55,637 nucleotides of DNA from Acidobacteriota bacterium. Lineage in GTDB: Bacteria > Acidobacteriota > Thermoanaerobaculia > Multivoradales > JAHZIX01. Below, one piece after another: positions 24,614-33,061 of the stretch. Under the pieces are notes generated by a model. It searched no databases, was not told where the DNA came from, and worked only from the letters and a program-made list of their open reading frames with translations. The stretch lies in NCBI GenBank assembly GCA_034211275.1, contig JAXHTF010000023.1, positions 1-55,637 of the forward strand, in the 5' to 3' direction. The position numbers and the translations under genes were made by a program. Positions within the stretch are counted from its first letter, which is position 1; each line of letters opens with the position of its first letter.

Positions 24614-25813
24614 ATGAAGTTATTGATCGCCATTCCAGCCCTCGACGAAGAGGAGAGCATCGCCTCGATCATCGAACGCTGCCTGGCGGCGGCGCCGGAG
24701 ATCGTGGAGAAGACCGCGGTCACCGAGGTGGAGATCACGGTGGTGAGCGATGGCTCCACCGACGCCACGGTGGCCATCGCCCGGGGCTACACGGACCGCA
24801 TCCGGCTGATCGAATTCGAGGTCAACCGGGGCTATGGCGCGGCCATTCTCGAGGCCTGGAAGACCTCCGACGCCGAGCTCCTCTCCTTCCTCGATGCCGA
24901 CGGCACCTGCGATCCGCGCTTCTTCGTCGACCTTTGCCGCACCCTCGAGGAAGAGGGCGCCGAAATCGCCCTCGGCTGCCGGCTGCACCGGGAGAGCAAG
25001 ATGCCGCCGGTGCGGCGCCTGGGCAATCGCCTCTTCGGCACCCTGCTCAGCCTGGTCTCTTCCCAGAGCGTGCGGGACACCGCCAGCGGCATGCGGGTGG
25101 TGCGGCGCTCGGCGCTGCCGAAGCTCATGCCCCTGCCCAGCGGTCTGCACTTCACCCCGGCGATGAGCGCCCGGGCGCTGCTGCGGCGGGACGTGGTGAT
25201 CCGGGAGATCAACATGCCCTACGACGAGCGCCAGGGGCAGTCCAAGCTCAAGGTCTTTCGCGACGGCCTGCGCTTCCTCGCCATCATTTTGGAGACGGTC
25301 TTTCTCTTCCGGCCCTCCCGGCCCCTGGGCTTTGCGAGCCTGGCGGCTCTGGGATTGGGTGGGCTCCTGATGCTGACGCCGATCCTGCACTATCTGGCCA
25401 CCCACACGGTGGAAGAGTGGATGATCTACCGCTTCGTGGTCAGCCATTTGCTGGGAACCATTGGCGTCTTGGCCCTTTGTACCGCGTATCTGAGCCGGCG
25501 GGTGGTGACGGTGACGGTGTTGCCCCACCGCAAGGACAGCTGGGCCTACCGGTTGCTGCGGGCCTTTTTCACTGGTGCCGGACTGCGCGTCGCGGTGCCG
25601 GTGCTGGTGGTGGCGGGGAGCGCTCTGGTGCTGCCGGGACTCCTGCAGTGGATCGAGCGGGGCTCGGTCTACGAGCATTGGTCCCGCTTCATCGCCACCT
25701 CGTTCCTATTCTCTGCCGCCGCCATCCTGGTGGTGACCCGGGTGATGGATTTCTCCCTCGATCTGATCCAGGGTTGGATGGCCTATGAAGGCCGGCGGAG
25801 CGAGAGCCCGTGA
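24614..25813 (+). CDS. Family 2 glycosyltransferase with C-terminal membrane helices
   Basis: 399 aa. The N-terminal ~230 residues are a GT-A domain: IPALDEEESI, VVSDGSTDATV, and the DXD-type metal site in SFLDADGTCDP; GYGAAILEAW and SGMRVVRRSAL fit DPM1/dolichyl-phosphate-mannose-synthase-like enzymes. Four hydrophobic helices follow (GFASLAALGLGGLLMLTPIL, FVVSHLLGTIGVLALCTAYL, RVAVPVLVVAGSALVLPGLL, TSFLFSAAAILVVT). Such proteins charge a polyprenyl phosphate with a sugar or process lipid-linked glycans at the inner membrane, which would supply GT-C enzymes like the two upstream. The stop overlaps the next start by 4 nt (GTGA), so the methyltransferase is translationally coupled. Confidence 0.9.
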   Translation: MKLLIAIPALDEEESIASIIERCLAAAPEIVEKTAVTEVEITVVSDGSTDATVAIARGYTDRIRLIEFEVNRGYGAAILEAWKTSDAELLSFLDADGTCDPRFFVDLCRTLEEEGAEIALGCRLHRESKMPPVRRLGNRLFGTLLSLVSSQSVRDTASGMRVVRRSALPKLMPLPSGLHFTPAMSARALLRRDVVIREINMPYDERQGQSKLKVFRDGLRFLAIILETVFLFRPSRPLGFASLAALGLGGLLMLTPILHYLATHTVEEWMIYRFVVSHLLGTIGVLALCTAYLSRRVVTVTVLPHRKDSWAYRLLRAFFTGAGLRVAVPVLVVAGSALVLPGLLQWIERGSVYEHWSRFIATSFLFSAAAILVVTRVMDFSLDLIQGWMAYEGRRSESP

Positions 25814-26523
25814 CGGAGCAGCAGCCAGCATCCCAGGAAGCGCTCTTCGACCGCGCGGAAGAGTACGACGCCATGCTGCAGCAGGGGCTCAAGCTTTCCG
25901 GGGAGGACAAGCACTTCTTCATCCACGGCCGCTTGGCGGATTTGCGGCAGACTCTGCCAGCCGAATCCCAGCCCCGGCGGATCCTGGATTTCGGCTGCGG
26001 TATCGGTGACACCTCGGTGCTCTTGGCGCAGGCTTTTCCCGGCGCCCAGGTCGTCGGTGCGGAGACCGCGGAGCAGGCCCTGGCCCACGCCCGCCAGCAA
26101 CACGCTTCGGAGACCGTGAGCTTCGTGGGAGTGGAGGAGGTGGCGGACCTCGAACCCTTCGACTTGGCCTACGTCAACGGGGTCTTCCACCACGTGCCGC
26201 CGCCCCAGCGGCAGCGGGCGGCGCGGCTGGTCCACGACGCGCTGAATCCCGGAGGGCATTTCGCCCTCTTCGAGAACAATCCCTGGAATCCCGGCACCCG
26301 CCTGGTGATGAGCCGCATCCCCTTCGACCGCGACGCCATCACCCTGACCCCGCCGGAAACTCGGGAGCTCCTGAGCTCGGTGGGCTTCGCAGTGCGGGGG
26401 ACCCGCTTTCTGTTCATCTTTCCGCGGCTGCTGCGGGCTCTGCGCTTCACCGAGGCGTGGCTCACGGGCCTGCCCCTGGGGGCTCAATATTGGGTCTTGG
26501 GGGAGCGTCCGGGAGACGGCTGA
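25810..26523 (+). CDS. SAM-dependent class I methyltransferase
   Basis: 237 aa from a GTG overlapping the GT2 stop. Motif I is ILDFGCGIGDTS, an acidic residue ends strand 2 (VVGAET), and motif post-II/IV is DLAYVNGVFHHV. The central region (HDALNPGGHFALFENNPWNP) is the usual motif V strand seen in small-molecule and lipid-tail methyltransferases (UbiE/Methyltransf_11-like). Substrate unknown; context suggests a glycolipid or polyprenyl-linked saccharide. Confidence 0.88.
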   Translation: MTEQQPASQEALFDRAEEYDAMLQQGLKLSGEDKHFFIHGRLADLRQTLPAESQPRRILDFGCGIGDTSVLLAQAFPGAQVVGAETAEQALAHARQQHASETVSFVGVEEVADLEPFDLAYVNGVFHHVPPPQRQRAARLVHDALNPGGHFALFENNPWNPGTRLVMSRIPFDRDAITLTPPETRELLSSVGFAVRGTRFLFIFPRLLRALRFTEAWLTGLPLGAQYWVLGERPGDG

Positions 26524-26551
26524 GTGGGGCGCGAGGTAGAACCCTACCGGT

Positions 26552-26580
26552 CTTCGAATGTGCCCGCGGACTGGTAGAAT
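26552..26580 (+). promoter_or_regulatory. Promoter giving a probably leaderless mRNA for the OpgC-like gene
   Basis: TTCGAA, 16 bp, TAGAAT (26575-26580), then five bases to the ATG at 26586. Initiation about 7 nt after the -10 box would place the transcript start at or beside the ATG. There is no Shine-Dalgarno sequence before this start. Confidence 0.45.
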
Positions 26581-26585
26581 TCCCC

Positions 26586-27680
26586 ATGCCCTCCGAGAGC
26601 GATTGGAGCTACCGCGGGATCGGTGCTCGAGACCTGCGGCTGGATTATCTGCGCGGGCTGTGCCTGATCAAGATGGTCTTCAACCATCTTTGGCATACGC
26701 CGGTGCACGCCATCCAGCATTGGCTGGGCTTCGTCACCGCCGCCGAGGGATTTTTCTTCATCTCCGGCGTGGTGGTGGGCATCGTCCATGGACGGCGGAG
26801 CCGGCAGCAGGGGCTGGGGGTCACCAGCCGGCAGGTCTTGCAACGCTCCTCCCAGCTGTACATCGCCAACTTGGCCCTGGTCTTCCTCTTCATCTCGCTG
26901 GAGGCGGCCCAGCTGCTGAGCTTCGATCGCTTCCAGAGCCTGTGGCGGGACTCCCTGGAATGGTCCCAGCTCTTCGCCTTCGGCCAGCCCTACTACCTCC
27001 ACGTCCTGCCCCGATATGTAGCCTTCCTCGCTCTCACCCCGTTGGCTCTGTGGGCCTTGGTGAAGGGGCGCAGCCATTGGATTCTGCTCGTCGCCGCGGC
27101 GGCCTATGGAGTCAATCTCGCCGCCGGCGGCACGCTGTGGATTCCCTGGTTGGAGCGCTCGGGCTTTCCCATTCTGGCGTGGCAACTTCTCTTCTTCGTC
27201 GGTCTTTGGCTCGGCGAGCACCGCGAGGGCTTCGGGCGCTGGTGGCGGCGATGGAATCCGCGCTTGCGAACTCCGCTGCTGCTGACCCTCTTCCTGGCTT
27301 TCGTCTTCTACAAGCAGGGGGTGATGAACGGCTTGTGGGCGGGGCCCGACGGCAGCAGTCTGCTCCTCAGCCGGGACGCCCTGGGTCCCCTGCGTTTGAT
27401 CAATCTGGCCATCGCCTTCGCTTTCTTCTTCGACCTGGTGGATCGCTGCTGGCGACCTCTGGAGCGCCTCAGCGGCGGGTTCGTGCTGCCCATCGGTCAG
27501 GCTTCGCTCTACGTCTTCCTGATGCACATTCCGCTGGTGTGGATCGCCAAAGAGGCCTTGGTGCGCACCCCGCCGCCCTTGCCGGCGGACGCCTGGCTGT
27601 TGTTGGGAGATTTGCTCTTGTTGAGCCTGCTGTGGGTGATGGTGCGCCGGCGGTTTCTCTTTGCGTTGGTGCCGAGGTAA
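26586..27680 (+). CDS. OpgC-like membrane acyltransferase
   Basis: 364 aa from the ATG at 26586; the frame is open further upstream but overlaps the methyltransferase. Around ten membrane helices. The start (RDLRLDYLRGLCLIKMVFNH) is the conserved first helix of the OpgC/acyltransferase-3-like superfamily: D-x-L-R-G with a following His (NHLWHTP). FFFISGVVVGIVHGRR and the late YVFLMHIPLVWI also fit OpgC, which succinylates periplasmic glucans in proteobacteria. With GT2 and GT-C-like neighbours, it most likely modifies an envelope glycan with an acyl group. It stops 10 nt before the next gene. Confidence 0.85.
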   Translation: MPSESDWSYRGIGARDLRLDYLRGLCLIKMVFNHLWHTPVHAIQHWLGFVTAAEGFFFISGVVVGIVHGRRSRQQGLGVTSRQVLQRSSQLYIANLALVFLFISLEAAQLLSFDRFQSLWRDSLEWSQLFAFGQPYYLHVLPRYVAFLALTPLALWALVKGRSHWILLVAAAAYGVNLAAGGTLWIPWLERSGFPILAWQLLFFVGLWLGEHREGFGRWWRRWNPRLRTPLLLTLFLAFVFYKQGVMNGLWAGPDGSSLLLSRDALGPLRLINLAIAFAFFFDLVDRCWRPLERLSGGFVLPIGQASLYVFLMHIPLVWIAKEALVRTPPPLPADAWLLLGDLLLLSLLWVMVRRRFLFALVPR

Positions 27681-27690
27681 AGGGGTGAGG

Positions 27691-28752
27691 ATGTCCGCTC
27701 TGTGGAAGGATCGCCCGTTGGTGGGGGCCGTGGTCTTCTTCGCCGTGGTGCTGATGGTCTCCAATCTGCTGCTCCTGGTGCGCCGGCCGCCGACGGTGTG
27801 GCAGAGCGCCTCGGAGGTGGAGGCCGCCGCCTTCCGGCTGGGGCGTTTGGCCTCCCGCACCGCTGTTGTCGCGCCCCATAGCGACGCAGCAGTGCAGCTG
27901 ACCTACACGCAGGGGGATCCCTGCGGAGCGCCGTTGGGGTTGGCGGTGCTGGGGCAGCTGACCCACGACAATCGGGCGGCGGGCCCGGAGACCCAGCTGT
28001 GGTTCCGCCTCGAGCCCTGGAAAGTCTTTCCCCGCAATCCCGACGCTGCGGCCTCGCCGACCGTGCTGGCGGCTCGGGACGAGATCGGAACGGACCAGGT
28101 CGGTTTCGCCGATGCTGGACATCTGCGGGTGGTGGTGGTCGAGCCCACCCTGGCGCAGGAAGATCCGCCGGTGGCTCTGCGGCTGAACAATCTGTCCGGC
28201 AACCGGCGATGGGCGGTGGCCAGCGCCGTGGCGCCGGAGCTCTACGGGCTGATGACGGCGCACCGGTGCGGATTGCCGGAGTCGGACCTGGTACTGCTGC
28301 GGTGGTTGGCCCGCAGCCTGCGGGCCCGGGTCTGTGACGATCTCGATCTCGCCGGCACCCGCTGCTACGACACCTCCCTGACCCTCTATCGGGATCGCCA
28401 GGTCGATCACTACCGCCTGGATCTGCGAGCTCTGGGCGATTCCGCCGAGCTTTTGGCTCTCCTCCTGGAGGTTGGGCGCAACCCCGTCGGCCAGCCGGTG
28501 TTGTTGACCTACCGGACCCTGCCGGGGTCCACCCTCGGCAAGCCGGCCAATCTCTTCTTCACCCGCCCCCGGCCCTCCGGGGAGCTTCTGAGCCCACAGG
28601 ACAAGGGCTTTCACGGGCTTCGCTACGAGCCTGGAGCGGACCTGCCGGAGGGAACGGTTCAGCTCCAGGTGCTGTGGAGCGGCCTGCCGGATCTGGGGAT
28701 CCCGCCAGTGGAGGAGTCGACGGTGACTGATAAGCTCTCGGGAGCTTCATAA
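27691..28752 (+). CDS. Membrane-anchored protein of unknown function
   Basis: 353 aa from the ATG at 27691 (AGGGGTGAGG directly upstream). One N-terminal anchor (LVGAVVFFAVVLMVSNLLLLV) leads to a ~320-residue extracytoplasmic part with a mixed alpha/beta look, three spaced cysteines near the middle (HRCGLPE, ARVCDDLD, GTRCYD) and no motif I recognise. It sits immediately after the OpgC-like gene, so it may be its periplasmic partner, as OpgG-like and other glucan factors are in other bacteria; there is no sequence sign for that. Confidence 0.75.
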   Translation: MSALWKDRPLVGAVVFFAVVLMVSNLLLLVRRPPTVWQSASEVEAAAFRLGRLASRTAVVAPHSDAAVQLTYTQGDPCGAPLGLAVLGQLTHDNRAAGPETQLWFRLEPWKVFPRNPDAAASPTVLAARDEIGTDQVGFADAGHLRVVVVEPTLAQEDPPVALRLNNLSGNRRWAVASAVAPELYGLMTAHRCGLPESDLVLLRWLARSLRARVCDDLDLAGTRCYDTSLTLYRDRQVDHYRLDLRALGDSAELLALLLEVGRNPVGQPVLLTYRTLPGSTLGKPANLFFTRPRPSGELLSPQDKGFHGLRYEPGADLPEGTVQLQVLWSGLPDLGIPPVEESTVTDKLSGAS

Positions 28753-28851
28753 GAAAAGTCCCGCACCGGATCGCCGATCCGCGGTCATGAAGATCGACGG
28801 GATCGGACCCACGATGGGATAGACCACTGGTGCGATAGGAAAGGAGTCTCT

Positions 28852-29841
28852 ATGTTTTTTGCCGGGTTCATTCTCGGATTGATGGTTTACGCGGTTTTCC
28901 GCATCGGTGTGCGCGGATTCTTCACCGTCAAGCCCAACGAGCGGGCGGTGAAGACCAGTTTCGGTCGGGCGGAACGGATGCCCGGCCGGCCGTCGGAAAG
29001 TTTCGACATGAGTGAGGACGAGCAGGAGCGGTACCAGTACCCGCAGCTGCGGGTCATCGGCCCCGGCGGTCCCTACCTCAAGATGCCCTGGCAGGATGTG
29101 CACAAGGTCTCGGTGGCGACCCAGACCGTCGACATCATCTGGGATCCCACCAAGCAGCAGGACACCATCGAGGCGGTGACCAAGGACAACCTGACCACCG
29201 GGGTCAACGGCCAGCTGCGCTATCGGGTGAGCGAGAACAACCTCTACCCGTACCTCTTCGGCGTTCTCAGCCCGCTGGAGCACGTCATGGGTTACTTCAT
29301 CTCCGTGCTGCGGGAACGCATCGCCAACTTCGTCGATCCTCGGGGCGCCAGTCTGGTGGACGATGACGATCTCAAGGGCACCGGCACCGCCGTCGAGCTC
29401 TCGGAGGGCGTCTCCATCAACGACCTGCGCAAGAATCTGCCGCTCTTGAACGAGTACATGGAGCAGCAGTGCAAGTCCACCGGCGGCCGCTACGGCATCG
29501 AGCTCGACGCCGCCCTGATCACCGAGATCGATCCGCCGCCGGAGGTGGATCACGCCCTTTCCGCCATCAACTCCACCCGCAATCAGGTGGCGGCGGACAT
29601 CTCTACCGCCCGCGCCGACGCGGAGCAGCAGATCACCATGAGCGAGCGGGCCGTGGAGATCGCCCGCAACAATGCCGAGGCCGAGGTGGCCCCGCTCAGC
29701 GAGCTGGCCACCATCCTCACCCAGATCAAGGGGGAGGGCGGCCCAGACGCCCTCAAGACCTATTTGCGCAATATGCGGGTGCCGCTCTACGAGCGCGCCC
29801 GGCGCGTGGTGCTCAACGCCCAGGCGGGAGGGAAGAGCTGA
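28852..29841 (+). CDS. SPFH/band-7 domain protein 1
   Basis: 329 aa with GGAAAGGAG before the ATG. An N-terminal membrane segment (FFAGFILGLMVYAVFRIGV) is followed by a prohibitin/band-7 domain (VKPNERAVKTSFGRAERM, RVIGPGGPYLKMPWQDVHKV, VDIIWDPT, VTKDNLTTGVNGQLRYRV). A C-terminal Ala/Glu-rich helical region (AADISTARADAEQQITMSE) fits the coiled coil through which SPFH proteins oligomerise into large membrane cages. The stop overlaps the second SPFH start by one base (TGATG), so the pair is probably made as a hetero-complex like HflK/HflC, although neither is a typical HflK or HflC. Confidence 0.9.
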   Translation: MFFAGFILGLMVYAVFRIGVRGFFTVKPNERAVKTSFGRAERMPGRPSESFDMSEDEQERYQYPQLRVIGPGGPYLKMPWQDVHKVSVATQTVDIIWDPTKQQDTIEAVTKDNLTTGVNGQLRYRVSENNLYPYLFGVLSPLEHVMGYFISVLRERIANFVDPRGASLVDDDDLKGTGTAVELSEGVSINDLRKNLPLLNEYMEQQCKSTGGRYGIELDAALITEIDPPPEVDHALSAINSTRNQVAADISTARADAEQQITMSERAVEIARNNAEAEVAPLSELATILTQIKGEGGPDALKTYLRNMRVPLYERARRVVLNAQAGGKS

Positions 29842-30716
29842 TGCTGTTCATGATAGGAATCGTCGTCGGCCTCGCCTTCTTCCCCATCGTCCTGCGCCTG
29901 GCCCGCGCCTTCGGCCTCTACGCCGTGGTGGGGGAGTGCCAGGCCCAGGTCTTCACCCTCTTCGGCAAGGTCGTGGGCGTCCTGGACGAGCCGGGGCTGC
30001 GCTTTCCCATGGCCAAATTCGGTCCCCGGGCGCTGCTCCTGCCGTTCTTCGGCAAGCGCCACGTGGTGTCCACGGCGCTGCGGCAGCACTATCTGCGCAG
30101 TCAGATGGTCAACTCCGAGGAGGGAACCCCCATGGGCGTGGGCATCTGGTACGAGATGAGCGTCAGCGACCCGGTCTCCTACCTCTTCGTCAACGCCAAC
30201 CCCGAAGGCTCGTTGCAGGCCAACGTCGCCAGCTCTACCATTTCCACCCTTTCCAACCTGGAGATGGAGGAGATGCTGGAGAACCGCCACAGCCTCAGCC
30301 GCACGGTGCGCTCCACCGTCTCGCCGCTGAGCGAGAAGTGGGGCTATCGGCTGGGCTCGGTGTACATTCGCAAGGTCGCCTTCACCGACCGGCTGATGGT
30401 GGAGAACATCACCGAGAAGGTGGTCAAGCGGCTGGTGCAGGTGACCAGCGCCATGAAGCAGGACGGCGAGAACCGCGTCGGCCTGATCCAGAGTGAGACC
30501 GCCAAGAAGGTCTCTCAAAAACTCGCCGAAGCCTCGGCGGCGCGCCCCGAGGTGGTGGGCCAGACCCTCAACCAGATCCGCCGCCAGGACGCCGAGATCC
30601 TCGACGCCGTCATCGATGTGATGGAAACCGAGAAGCTGCTCAAATCCGGCGCCCTCATCGACGTCCTCCCCGGCGAGGCTCCGCTGCTGGTGCAGCTGTC
30701 GGAGGGAGCCAAGTAG
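29841..30716 (+). CDS. SPFH/band-7 domain protein 2
   Basis: 291 aa, starting in the stop codon of the first SPFH gene. N-terminal membrane segment LFMIGIVVGLAFFPIVLRLA, then a divergent band-7 domain: QAQVFTLFGKVVGVLDEPGL, FFGKRHVVSTALRQHYLRSQ, NSEEGTPMGVGIWYEMSV, NANPEGSLQANVASSTISTL. The C-terminal half has coiled-coil helices and QVTSAMKQDGENRVGLIQSE. Band-7 hetero-pairs usually regulate a membrane protease; no FtsH is in view. Its partner is the upstream gene. Confidence 0.88.
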   Translation: MLFMIGIVVGLAFFPIVLRLARAFGLYAVVGECQAQVFTLFGKVVGVLDEPGLRFPMAKFGPRALLLPFFGKRHVVSTALRQHYLRSQMVNSEEGTPMGVGIWYEMSVSDPVSYLFVNANPEGSLQANVASSTISTLSNLEMEEMLENRHSLSRTVRSTVSPLSEKWGYRLGSVYIRKVAFTDRLMVENITEKVVKRLVQVTSAMKQDGENRVGLIQSETAKKVSQKLAEASAARPEVVGQTLNQIRRQDAEILDAVIDVMETEKLLKSGALIDVLPGEAPLLVQLSEGAK

Positions 30717-30737
30717 CCTGCTTGGAAAGGGCCTACT

Positions 30738-30772
30738 CGGCTGTGGACCTACTGATAGTGGGTCCACAGCCG
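30738..30772. terminator. Bidirectional terminator hairpin between convergent genes
   Basis: cggctgtggacc (30738-30749) is the exact reverse complement of ggtccacagccg (30761-30772), with an 11-nt loop. It lies between the SPFH gene and the convergent toxin gene, whose last codons form one arm. No long T-run on either side. Confidence 0.65.
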
Positions 30773-31015
30773 CAACACCTTCACCACCCGCTCCTCCGGC
30801 AACACCTGGTAGACCAGGCGATGCTGGATATTGATCCGCCGAGAGTACGCCCCGGCCAAGTCGCCGACGAGCTTCTCGAAGCGGGGAGGGGTGGTGAAGG
30901 GGTTTTCGGCGAGGAGGGCGAGGAGCTTTTCGGCCTTGGGTCGCAGGCCGGCGGCGGCTAGCTTCCGAGCGTCTTTCTTGGCCTGTTTGGTGTAGACGAC
31001 GCGCCAGCGGCTCAC
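30749..31015 (-). CDS. yoeB: YoeB-family toxin (ribosome-dependent mRNA interferase)
   Basis: 88 aa, the usual length of Txe/YoeB toxins. The RelE-fold signature is clear: YTKQAKKDARKLAAAGL, PFTTPPRFEKLVGDLAGAYS, then RRINIQHRLVYQVL and the C-terminal RLWTHYQ. The catalytic pair expected in YoeB (Glu in FEKL, Arg in SRRI and the terminal His-Tyr) is present. YoeB cleaves mRNA in the ribosomal A site. Its start overlaps the antitoxin stop by 4 nt. By homology, YefM neutralises it and the complex represses the pair. Confidence 0.92.
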   Translation of the reverse strand: MSRWRVVYTKQAKKDARKLAAAGLRPKAEKLLALLAENPFTTPPRFEKLVGDLAGAYSRRINIQHRLVYQVLPEERVVKVLRLWTHYQ

Positions 31016-31254
31016 CAGCCCGGGTCCTCGCTACACTCGTCCACCGGTTCAGACAGCCCAGACCGGATCGAATCCCTCATGCCGGGGATCGAGAGGAGGT
31101 ACAAGGTCTCCTGGATGGCCCGCCAATCGTCCTCGGAGAGCAAGACGGCCTTGGACCGCTTGCCGGAGATCTGAATCGGCTCGCCGGATTCCTTGACCTC
31201 GTCGATGAGACGGTAGAGGGTGCGGCGGGCTTCGGTGGCGGTGAGCGTGTTCAT
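31012..31254 (-). CDS. yefM: YefM-family antitoxin
   Basis: 80 aa. N-terminal Phd/YefM DNA-binding fold (NTLTATEARRTLYRLIDEVK, ESGEPIQISGKR, KAVLLSEDDWRAIQETLYLL) and a short acidic C-terminal tail (EPVDECSEDPGW) that would bind the toxin. It overlaps the toxin gene by 4 nt. There is no Shine-Dalgarno sequence; a -10-like TACTAT lies 6 nt before the ATG, so the mRNA is likely leaderless or nearly so. Confidence 0.92.
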   Translation of the reverse strand: MNTLTATEARRTLYRLIDEVKESGEPIQISGKRSKAVLLSEDDWRAIQETLYLLSIPGMRDSIRSGLSEPVDECSEDPGW

Positions 31255-31263
31255 GGCTCAATA

Positions 31264-31279
31264 GTACGACAAAGCGTAC
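31264..31279 (-). promoter_or_regulatory. Palindromic operator at the toxin-antitoxin promoter
   Basis: gtacg-acaaag-cgtac is a perfect 5-bp inverted repeat that overlaps the -10 region of the yefM promoter (TACTAT on the minus strand). YefM-YoeB operators in enterobacteria carry TGTACA cores; this AGTACG/CGTACG site is similar enough to be the autoregulatory site. Confidence 0.55.
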
Positions 31280-31432
31280 GGAATTGGAATCTGCGAGCCC
31301 TGCGGAGGCTGCTGAGTCCTCGAGCCGGGCATCGAGTGGTCGTCCAACGCAACCCCGGCGGCGGGATTCCGTTATCTTCTGCATAGTCCTGGGTAGAGGG
31401 CCGTGATGAAGCGGCTCGGAATGGAGGTTCCT

Positions 31433-33025
31433 GTGAGCAGAAGTAGCCTGTCCTTCTGGAAGAATCGGTCGATCTACGCTTTCGTTGCTGGCCTTGCCGG
31501 TCTAACGGTGTTGTTGCTAGGTGGGCTGGCCCAAGCTCCAGCGCGGGCCCAGGACGCGCCGCCGCTGGTGGAGACCATCGATGTTCATCTGGTCAATGTC
31601 GACGTGGTGGTCACCGACCGCAAGGGGGAGGTGGTGCGCGGGCTGACGGCGGAGGACTTCGAGCTCTTCGAAGACGGCAAGCGGGTGAAGATCACCAATT
31701 TCTCCTTCATCGACCGCCAGCCGCCGGAGGCAGCCTCAGAGGACCAGCCGGAGCCGGAACCGGAGGCCGACGCGCCACCGCCGCCGCCCCTGCATCTGGT
31801 GGTCTACGTCGACAACCGCAACCTCCAGCCCACCAGCCGCAACCGGCTGATGCCGGCGGTGGAGAGCTTCCTCGGGTCTCGCCTCTCCGACCAGGATCAG
31901 GTGATGGTGGTGAGCTTCGACAACGGGCTGCGCATCCTGCACCCCTTCAGCGCCGAGCGCGAGGCGGTAGTGGCCTCTTTGGAGCCCCTCAAGAAGGGCA
32001 CCACCCGGGCGATGATCCGCGGCTCCGAGGCGCGGCGGGTGGCGGCGGACTTGCTCAGCGCCGACGATAAGACCGGTGCCGACGCCATCGCGCAATGGCA
32101 GATGTTCCAGGAGGCGCAGAAGGAGGAGGCGCTGAAGGGGCTGAACGTGCTGGCCAGCTTCGTCGAGGCCCTGGCGGGTCTACCGGGGCAGAAGGCGGTG
32201 CTCTTCATCAGCGAGGGCTTCGCCATGACCGCCGATTCCCGCAATGCTCTCGACCGCATCACCACCGCCGCCAACAGCAGTGATGTCACCTTCTACGCCC
32301 TCGACGGCCTGGGGCCGGATACCGCCGGCGATCAGCAGGCGGCGTCGGTGAATAGCGGCGCCGAGGCGTTCGTCAACAACACCCTCACCGTCGACCGTCG
32401 CCGGACCCTCCAGCGCCTGTCGGACGACACTGGCGGCTTCGCCGTCACCAACACCTACAATTTCGACCGCGGGCTGGAGCGGGTGGGCCAATCGTTGGCC
32501 AGCGCCTATTCCCTGGGCTTCGTGCCGAAGCGCGAGCGGGATGGCAAGTACCACGAGCTGAAGGTCAAGGTGAAGGGACGCGGGCTGACGGTACGCTATT
32601 CCACCGGCTACCAGGACAAGCAGGTGGTGGCCATGCTCGCTGACCGAACCCTGGCGGCACTGCAATTCGACGCCGAGCTGGACAACCCCATGGAGGTCTC
32701 GGTGCGGCGCTCTCCGCAAGCCCAGGAGGAATGGGTCATCGCCATCCCGCTACGCCACATCACGCTGATCCCCCAGGGCAAGCTCCACCAGGGCCAGGTG
32801 CGCCTGCTGGTGGCCAGCCAGCGCCCCGGCGGCGCCCTGGCGCCGGTGAAGGAGATCACCCTGCCGATCAAGATCCCCGCCGAGCAAATGGCCGCCGGCG
32901 GCCCTCCCGCCATCGGCTACAAGGTCGCCCTCGCCGGCGACGAAACCCGCCTCGCTGTGGGCGCTCAGGACATCGTGGCGCGCACCCAAAGCTTTGCGCG
33001 GGTGGTGGTGGAGCCGGGGGGCTGA
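31433..33025 (+). CDS. Secreted VWFA-related Acidobacterial-type protein
   Basis: 530 aa from a GTG at 31433 that has GGAGG 5 nt upstream; a GTG-ATG pair at 31403 is in frame but has no site. Signal peptide (FVAGLAGLTVLLLGGLAQAPARAQ). The hallmark of the Acidobacterial VWA-related family is present: VDVVVTDRKGEVVRGLTAEDFELFEDGK. The VWA core follows (LHLVVYVDNRN, DQVMVVSFDNG, GQKAVLFISEGFA) but the MIDAS Asp-x-Ser-x-Ser is changed to DNRNL, so metal binding may be altered. The C-terminal beta domain (SLGFVPKRERDGKYHELKVK) is also typical. Function in the family is unknown; it is exported and may bind surface ligands. Confidence 0.9.
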   Translation: MSRSSLSFWKNRSIYAFVAGLAGLTVLLLGGLAQAPARAQDAPPLVETIDVHLVNVDVVVTDRKGEVVRGLTAEDFELFEDGKRVKITNFSFIDRQPPEAASEDQPEPEPEADAPPPPPLHLVVYVDNRNLQPTSRNRLMPAVESFLGSRLSDQDQVMVVSFDNGLRILHPFSAEREAVVASLEPLKKGTTRAMIRGSEARRVAADLLSADDKTGADAIAQWQMFQEAQKEEALKGLNVLASFVEALAGLPGQKAVLFISEGFAMTADSRNALDRITTAANSSDVTFYALDGLGPDTAGDQQAASVNSGAEAFVNNTLTVDRRRTLQRLSDDTGGFAVTNTYNFDRGLERVGQSLASAYSLGFVPKRERDGKYHELKVKVKGRGLTVRYSTGYQDKQVVAMLADRTLAALQFDAELDNPMEVSVRRSPQAQEEWVIAIPLRHITLIPQGKLHQGQVRLLVASQRPGGALAPVKEITLPIKIPAEQMAAGGPPAIGYKVALAGDETRLAVGAQDIVARTQSFARVVVEPGG

Positions 33026-33061
33026 TCCTTTGGGGCGGCGGTCAATCTGGCGTCTGCGCGG

